Origin: Paraktedonobacter carboxidivorans | GTDB lineage: Bacteria; Chloroflexota; Ktedonobacteria; Ktedonobacterales; Ktedonobacteraceae | Length of the DNA: 64,000 bases | Direction: 5' to 3' | Assembly (NCBI GenBank): GCA_041156125.1 | Contig: JBEVTI010000005.1 | Coordinates: forward strand, 124,001-188,000 | Notes under the pieces: generated by a model | What the model was told of the DNA's origin: nothing | Database searches by the model: none | Seen by the model: the letters and a program-made list of their open reading frames with translations, nothing else | Part shown: positions 59,915-64,000 of the stretch, in pieces | Numbering within the stretch: the first letter of the stretch is position 1 | Layout of the letters: each line of letters begins with the position of its first letter | Translations under genes and position numbers: made by a program

Positions 59915-60514
59915 CTAAACGCGGCGCATGCTGGCCTCAAGTTCCGCTTTAACCTGCGGCCATTCGCTCTCAATGATACTATAGTACACGGAATGACGAT
60001 AGGAGCCATCAGGCATGAGCATATGGTTACGCAAGATCCCTTCCTTGACTGCTCCCAGGCGCTCAATAGCTCGTTGCGATTGCAAATTGAAATGATGAGT
60101 TTTCAACTGCACGCGTATAGCTCCAAGTTGCTCAAAGGCATGGCTCAAGAGCAGATACTTACATTCGGTATTCATTCCGCTACGCTGCACTGAGGGGGCC
60201 AGCCAGGTACTCCCGATCTCCAGGCCGCGATCATGCAGCACAATGCTCAGGTAACGCGTCTCGCCAACTATGCGCCCCCTGGCAAGATCAAGCGTCACAA
60301 AGGGCAGACACAGCCCCTGCTCCTGGAGTTGGAGAGTGGTCGCTACCAGTTGCTCCATCTGCTCTACTGAACGAGGCTGGCGAACCAGCATATACTGCCA
60401 GAGATCTGGCTTTTCCAGACTAGCTGCGTATAACCCGGCTGCGTGCTCCAGGAGCAAAGGTTCCAGGCGTACCACGCGCCCTGTCAGAGTGATTGGCTCG
60501 ATCTGCATCAACAT
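59915..60514 (-). CDS. GNAT family N-acetyltransferase (RimJ/RimL type)
   Basis: The 199-residue protein has the group's start TLTGRVVRLEPLLLEHAAGLYAASLEKPDLW, a GETRYLSIVLHDRGLEIGSTWLAPSVQRSGMNTECKYLLLSHAFEQ core (acetyl-CoA loop RSGMNTE, about 112-118), and the AIRVQLKTHHFNLQSQRAIERLGAVKEGILRNHMLMPDGSYRHSVYYSI end. That end is close to RimJ/RimL-type acetyltransferases. It starts after GGAGGAAAG. It sits in a minus-strand run of small metabolic genes. Confidence 0.88.
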   Translation of the reverse strand: MLMQIEPITLTGRVVRLEPLLLEHAAGLYAASLEKPDLWQYMLVRQPRSVEQMEQLVATTLQLQEQGLCLPFVTLDLARGRIVGETRYLSIVLHDRGLEIGSTWLAPSVQRSGMNTECKYLLLSHAFEQLGAIRVQLKTHHFNLQSQRAIERLGAVKEGILRNHMLMPDGSYRHSVYYSIIESEWPQVKAELEASMRRV

Positions 60515-60626
60515 GGCTTTCCTCCGTTACGCAAGATTTCAGCCTATGTTAACAAACTCTACAAGCGAGCAAAACAGCCAATTTCCTCAGAAAGAACAGG
60601 CCAAATACATGGCCTGCCAGGTTCTG

Positions 60627-61703
60627 TCAACTTTGCAAGACGCGCAAAATATCCTCGACGACTACCCCTAAAGGCTCAAGTGGGACATGTTCCTGCGCAG
60701 AATGCTCAGCGGCTACCCCGGTTGAGATTGTGAATGTTTTGACGCGTGGACGAAAAGCAGCTGTATCGCTACCAATAAATGTTGGCCGCAAGAGCAATTC
60801 CTGACCACGCCTGGCCAGCACTTCGCGATAGAGGCGTAGCAGCGGCTCGTTCTCATCCACAATATAGCTGCCGCAATGGGGATTGCAAGCAATTTTTACG
60901 CTGCCCCCATGCTGCTGAGCAGCCGCTTCAAAGGCCTGGTGAATTGCCTGCATATAGCGCTGACGAGCCTCAGGGGGTTCAAAGCTGCGCAATTCTCCTT
61001 CAATCTGCACTTGAGCTGGTACAGCATTGCGCGCGCTTCCCGCGCTGACACGCCCTAGCAGGATGCGCGTCTGGTCATTATTGAACGAGCCATGAGGATA
61101 CTGAGCCGCGTGCAGTATCTCTAAAGCGTTGACAGTCTGGGAAAGATCTTTGCCGGGATGGCCTGTGCGTCCGCTAATCTCAATATCGAAGGCCACATAC
61201 ATTGCTGCTTGTGAAACCACTACGCCAGCTTCAAATGCGTTATCAAAGACAATGCCTGCGCTGACATCCCAGGGCGTGGGATCAAAAGCGCTTGCCCCAT
61301 ACAGTCCTGCCTCTTCTCCAACGGTAAAAACCACTACCAGTGGTGGATGAGGAAGCTGCTCTTCCAGCACACGAGTTAAGATCTCCAGGACAAGAGCGAT
61401 GCCCGCGGAGTCATCGGCTCCCAGATTCGTTAGGCCGTCGCTATAAAGCACCCCATGCCGCAAAACCGGGGTATGAGCCAGTCCAGGGGGCACACGATCC
61501 ATGTGAGCGTTGAGTAAGATTGGGCTGCCCTTACCTGGCAGCATGGCGATCAAGTTGCCAGCAGTATCAACCTGCGAGGTCAGGCCCAGGCGAGCCAGGC
61601 ACTGCTCTAAATACGCGCGTACCTGCTCTTCGTGTCCCGAAGTGCTGGGCAGGCCGACCAGTTCCACCAGCGTCCGATAGAGACGCGTGGGTATTACAGA
61701 CAT
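60627..61703 (-). CDS. M20-family metallopeptidase (PepT-like)
   Basis: The 358-residue product has the metal-site motifs of the M20 family: LLNAHMDRV (about 73-81), LGADDSAGIAL (about 101-111), FTVGEEAGLYGA with the catalytic Glu (about 131-142), and the C-terminal FIGSDTAAFRP. The lid domain lies at about 180-300 (SGRTGHPGKDLSQTVNALE). This fits a di- or tripeptidase. ATG 61703 has GAAGGAGG upstream. It is followed by the acetyltransferase after 112 nt. Confidence 0.9.
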   Translation of the reverse strand: MSVIPTRLYRTLVELVGLPSTSGHEEQVRAYLEQCLARLGLTSQVDTAGNLIAMLPGKGSPILLNAHMDRVPPGLAHTPVLRHGVLYSDGLTNLGADDSAGIALVLEILTRVLEEQLPHPPLVVVFTVGEEAGLYGASAFDPTPWDVSAGIVFDNAFEAGVVVSQAAMYVAFDIEISGRTGHPGKDLSQTVNALEILHAAQYPHGSFNNDQTRILLGRVSAGSARNAVPAQVQIEGELRSFEPPEARQRYMQAIHQAFEAAAQQHGGSVKIACNPHCGSYIVDENEPLLRLYREVLARRGQELLLRPTFIGSDTAAFRPRVKTFTISTGVAAEHSAQEHVPLEPLGVVVEDILRVLQS

Positions 61704-61789
61704 TGAAAATCCTCCTTCATGCATAGTTTATCCACATTATGGCATATAGCAGGCAAGCATTTATTGACAAGAGACACTGTTGCATTTTG

Positions 61790-62293
61790 CTATGAGATCT
61801 TTTTTCGCCTGAAAGCGAAGAAACGGCGCTTCGGCTGTGGCTGGCGTACGCGCAAATAGTCATTGAGAATGTTGATGGTGACCGGCGCAAAGCGGGTGCG
61901 CAGTTCATCTTCGCTCAGCCAGCAGGGATTACCTTCGGGATTCTGACGTAGCTCTCCTTCAACAACTTCAGCCATAAAGGCAAAACAAATATTGCTCATC
62001 TGAGTCATGTTGGCGCTGGCATGCGAGTAGATGCCGATCAATTCGGTGGCGCGCAGGGTGAGACCAGTCTCCTCATATCCCTCGCGCTCGGCTGCTTGAC
62101 GCGGCTTCTCATTCCAGCTCATAAAGCCGCCGGGAAAGGTAGTGCGCTCATGCGGCAACTCTATAGCCAGAAATTTTCCCTCTTTTTCCACAACAACGCA
62201 CGCGCTCCCAAAGGGGGGAAGCCTGCCGCCCAATAGTTTATTCAGCAAATTAAAGAAAACGCTCGTACTGCCCTTAAGTAGATTGTATAGCAT
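61790..62293 (-). CDS. Nudix hydrolase
   Basis: The 167-residue product has the full Nudix box GFMSWNEKPRQAAEREGYEETGL (about 56-78; G-x5-E-x7-RE-x2-EE-x-G), with metal-binding Glu residues. The N-terminus is hydrophobic (MLYNLLKGSTSVFFNLLNKLLGG) and could sit at the membrane. The substrate, a nucleoside diphosphate derivative, is not known. It is divergent from the protease gene. Confidence 0.9.
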   Translation of the reverse strand: MLYNLLKGSTSVFFNLLNKLLGGRLPPFGSACVVVEKEGKFLAIELPHERTTFPGGFMSWNEKPRQAAEREGYEETGLTLRATELIGIYSHASANMTQMSNICFAFMAEVVEGELRQNPEGNPCWLSEDELRTRFAPVTINILNDYLRVRQPQPKRRFFAFRRKKIS

Positions 62294-62431
62294 AGCTGTC
62301 TATCCTTTTTTCTTCTTACACTACCTGGCGCTGCGAATAGAGACAATCTCTACCACAATAGGGCGTTATGCTTAATCCATTGTTTCGCCAGTTTGTTGGG
62401 ACAAGCAAAGCATTATTCGTCACTTTTCTCA

Positions 62432-62460
62432 TTGCCTTGTCGCAGATCTTCCGCTATAAT
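62432..62460 (+). promoter_or_regulatory. Sigma70-type promoter of the protease gene
   Basis: TTGCCT (62432-62437) and TATAAT (62455-62460) have a 17-bp spacer. The start codon lies 107 nt downstream. Confidence 0.75.
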
Positions 62461-62566
62461 CCATACATCAAAAAATTCAGATAGTAAAATTTTAAGCCTA
62501 TGAGGCAAGCAGAGAATGTCCATTACGGACATTTTTATTTTTTGCGGATAGAGAGGGAATTCATGC

Positions 62567-64000
62567 ATGTCTCGTACTGCCTCGGAATTGATGGGTACGC
62601 CCAGTAGTCTTTTCTACTGGATTCCAGGTGAACTGGTGGTGGTAATCAGGCTCAAACGGAAACCAATAGAGGAAACGTATGATGCGTTGAGCGAACAGAC
62701 ACGCGCGACTCTAAATACGTTCCTGGCCGCGTATCAGCTTACTCTAGAACACTACGGCACAGGTGGACGCTGGCAAGAGACGCCAGGTATGCCCCCTGTG
62801 CGCAGACGCGCCTTTATTTTTGGTCTGCACAGGCCACAGCCCGCGATGGCGCTCTTTTTTCACGTCAAACATAGCGACTCGACGCTGGCTGACCCGACTC
62901 CCCTGGCGCTTTCATATCTCCAGGCTCACTTGGAGCAACTGGCCCAGGAGGGTCTGGTTCTGCTGGCAGTGATGCCAAACTGGTTGGTGGCGGCGACTCC
63001 GGTCTTTTACAATGACAATGGCCCCGCTTTACCACCACGTCCGGCGCCCTCAATCGATCAGCCTGGATCTGACAACCTGCCTACCGGCTGGCATTTTTCT
63101 CTGCTCGATCAGATTACTCCTTTGCATCCTACTGGCACTGAGGATGTGGTAGTGGCAATACTGGACACTGCTTATCACAGTGATCGCATCAGAAGTTCGG
63201 CGACGCGGCCAGAGTTTCGTCGCAACTGGCTACTACAAAGGCTGGCCAACGACCTACGCAGTGAGAACGGACTATTTGAGATCGAGTACGATCGCTATCC
63301 GGTCAACAACGACGCGCGGACCGGTCATGATTTTTATCATGAACCCCGCTATTATTTTATGCCGGACCACGGCCTCTTTGTGGCGGGTATTGTACGCGAT
63401 ATCGCGCCGCGGGCACGCATCCGCCTGGTCAGGATTCTCAATGATTACGGTTGCTGTGATCTCTACAATCTTTTCGCCGCTCTGACCGATCTGGAGCAGG
63501 AGCTGGTCTCGGGCACGATTCGCCGCCTGGTGATCAACCTGAGTGTAGGAATTATGCCAGATATTCGGCGCATGCCCTATATCTGGTTCGGGAATCGCAC
63601 CTGGCCCAGTACGCAGTTAAGTGGGGTGACACGTTTGCTTGCCCAACTTGAGGAAGGCCTGCGCTTGCTTTTCGAGAGCCTGTATGCTCACAAAGCTCTG
63701 GTCGTAGCCGCGGCGGGCAATGACTCGACGGACGCGCAGAAACAGGGCAAACGGCCCAGACCACCGCGCGCTCCTGCACGCTATAACACCACCATGAGCG
63801 TGACCGCCGTGAACAGCTACTACGAAGCCGCACAATATGCTAACGCGGCCAGTATCGCTCCACTAGACGCGGGCATCGCAACCTTTGGGGGAGATAATTA
63901 TGGCTTTACGGACGCAAATGGGCTGCCAGACGCGGTACGTGGAGTCTATATCGCGCCTATATTCCCCGGTGGAGAGAATAACAGCAGCGGCTGGGCAGAT
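62567..64000 (+). CDS. Subtilisin-like (S8) protease, cut by the right edge
   Basis: The frame from ATG 62567 is open to the window end (478 codons). It begins with a roughly 180-residue N-terminal region without a signal peptide or membrane helix. The S8 core follows: catalytic Asp in VVVAILDTAYHS (about 190-201), catalytic His in DHGLFVAGIVRDIAPRARIRLVRIL (about 267-291), and the oxyanion Asn in VVAAAGNDSTDA (about 380-391). The Ser motif (GTSFATP) should lie past the edge. DRYPVNNDARTGHDFYHEPRYYFMPDHG is an insertion before the His region. An ATG four bases earlier is in another frame and stops soon. The protease seems cytoplasmic or exported by another route. Confidence 0.88.
   Translation, partial: MSRTASELMGTPSSLFYWIPGELVVVIRLKRKPIEETYDALSEQTRATLNTFLAAYQLTLEHYGTGGRWQETPGMPPVRRRAFIFGLHRPQPAMALFFHVKHSDSTLADPTPLALSYLQAHLEQLAQEGLVLLAVMPNWLVAATPVFYNDNGPALPPRPAPSIDQPGSDNLPTGWHFSLLDQITPLHPTGTEDVVVAILDTAYHSDRIRSSATRPEFRRNWLLQRLANDLRSENGLFEIEYDRYPVNNDARTGHDFYHEPRYYFMPDHGLFVAGIVRDIAPRARIRLVRILNDYGCCDLYNLFAALTDLEQELVSGTIRRLVINLSVGIMPDIRRMPYIWFGNRTWPSTQLSGVTRLLAQLEEGLRLLFESLYAHKALVVAAAGNDSTDAQKQGKRPRPPRAPARYNTTMSVTAVNSYYEAAQYANAASIAPLDAGIATFGGDNYGFTDANGLPDAVRGVYIAPIFPGGENNSSGWAD

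Noticed and set aside
1..64000. CRISPR arrays, tRNA or rRNA genes, integrases, phage genes
   Set aside because: No regularly spaced repeats, cloverleaf sequences or matching proteins were seen when reading the window; a tRNAscan or CRISPR search could still find short ones.

Overview
The window reads as a chromosomal segment of a bacterium from the Ktedonobacteria (Chloroflexota) or a close relative. This is inferred from gene content, not from a search: T-box leaders, a LysW-type lysine operon, archaeal/eukaryal-type prolyl-tRNA synthetase, DhnA-type aldolase, zinc-ribbon membrane proteins with Pro/Gln-rich tails, and very large FtsX-type permeases. No rRNA, tRNA, CRISPR, transposase or prophage gene was recognised.

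Layout. 1-12 kb (minus): the start of a membrane protein cut by the left edge, a Pro-rich single-pass membrane protein, and three tandem ~1020-1040 aa FtsX-type ABC permeases with no ATPase beside them. 12.1-14 kb: proS behind a proline T-box. Its promoter lies back to back with that of the pyrimidine operon. 14-22.5 kb (plus): pyrB-carA-carB-pyrC-pyrD behind a ~470-nt leader. The leader holds a peptide ORF that runs through a U-rich tract and an intrinsic terminator, resembling the UTP-sensitive attenuator of enterobacterial pyrBI. 22.6-24.9 kb: a membrane protein, a collagen-like secreted protein and an acetyltransferase. 25-36 kb (minus): an almost complete alpha-aminoadipate (LysW carrier) lysine operon, lysW-lysX-lysY-lysZ-lysJ/K fusion-homocitrate synthase-homoaconitase large-methyltransferase-homoaconitase small-homoisocitrate dehydrogenase. 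It sits behind two tandem T-box leaders that both read lysine codons. 36-44.3 kb: a methyltransferase, a degenerate receiver, an A-type Fe-S carrier, an S1/zinc-ribbon protein and two paralogous zinc-ribbon membrane proteins. 44.6-53.4 kb (plus): a KimA-like APC transporter, a carbohydrate ABC transporter (binding lipoprotein and two permeases), an (alpha/alpha)6 glycosidase and class I aldolase. 53.5-62.3 kb (minus): a MurJ-like flippase with a ~280-residue low-complexity tail, an MFS/GPH sugar transporter, thioredoxin reductase, an alpha/beta hydrolase, an acetyltransferase, an M20 peptidase and a Nudix hydrolase. 62.6 kb to the right edge: a subtilisin-like protease cut by the window.

Together the genes are mainly biosynthetic and housekeeping. 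RNA-level control is the theme: three T-boxes, one probable translation-coupled attenuator, and many long, near-perfect gene-end hairpins. The most interesting items are the tandem lysine T-boxes driving a LysW operon with a LysJ-LysK fusion, the pyr leader, and the hairpin family.
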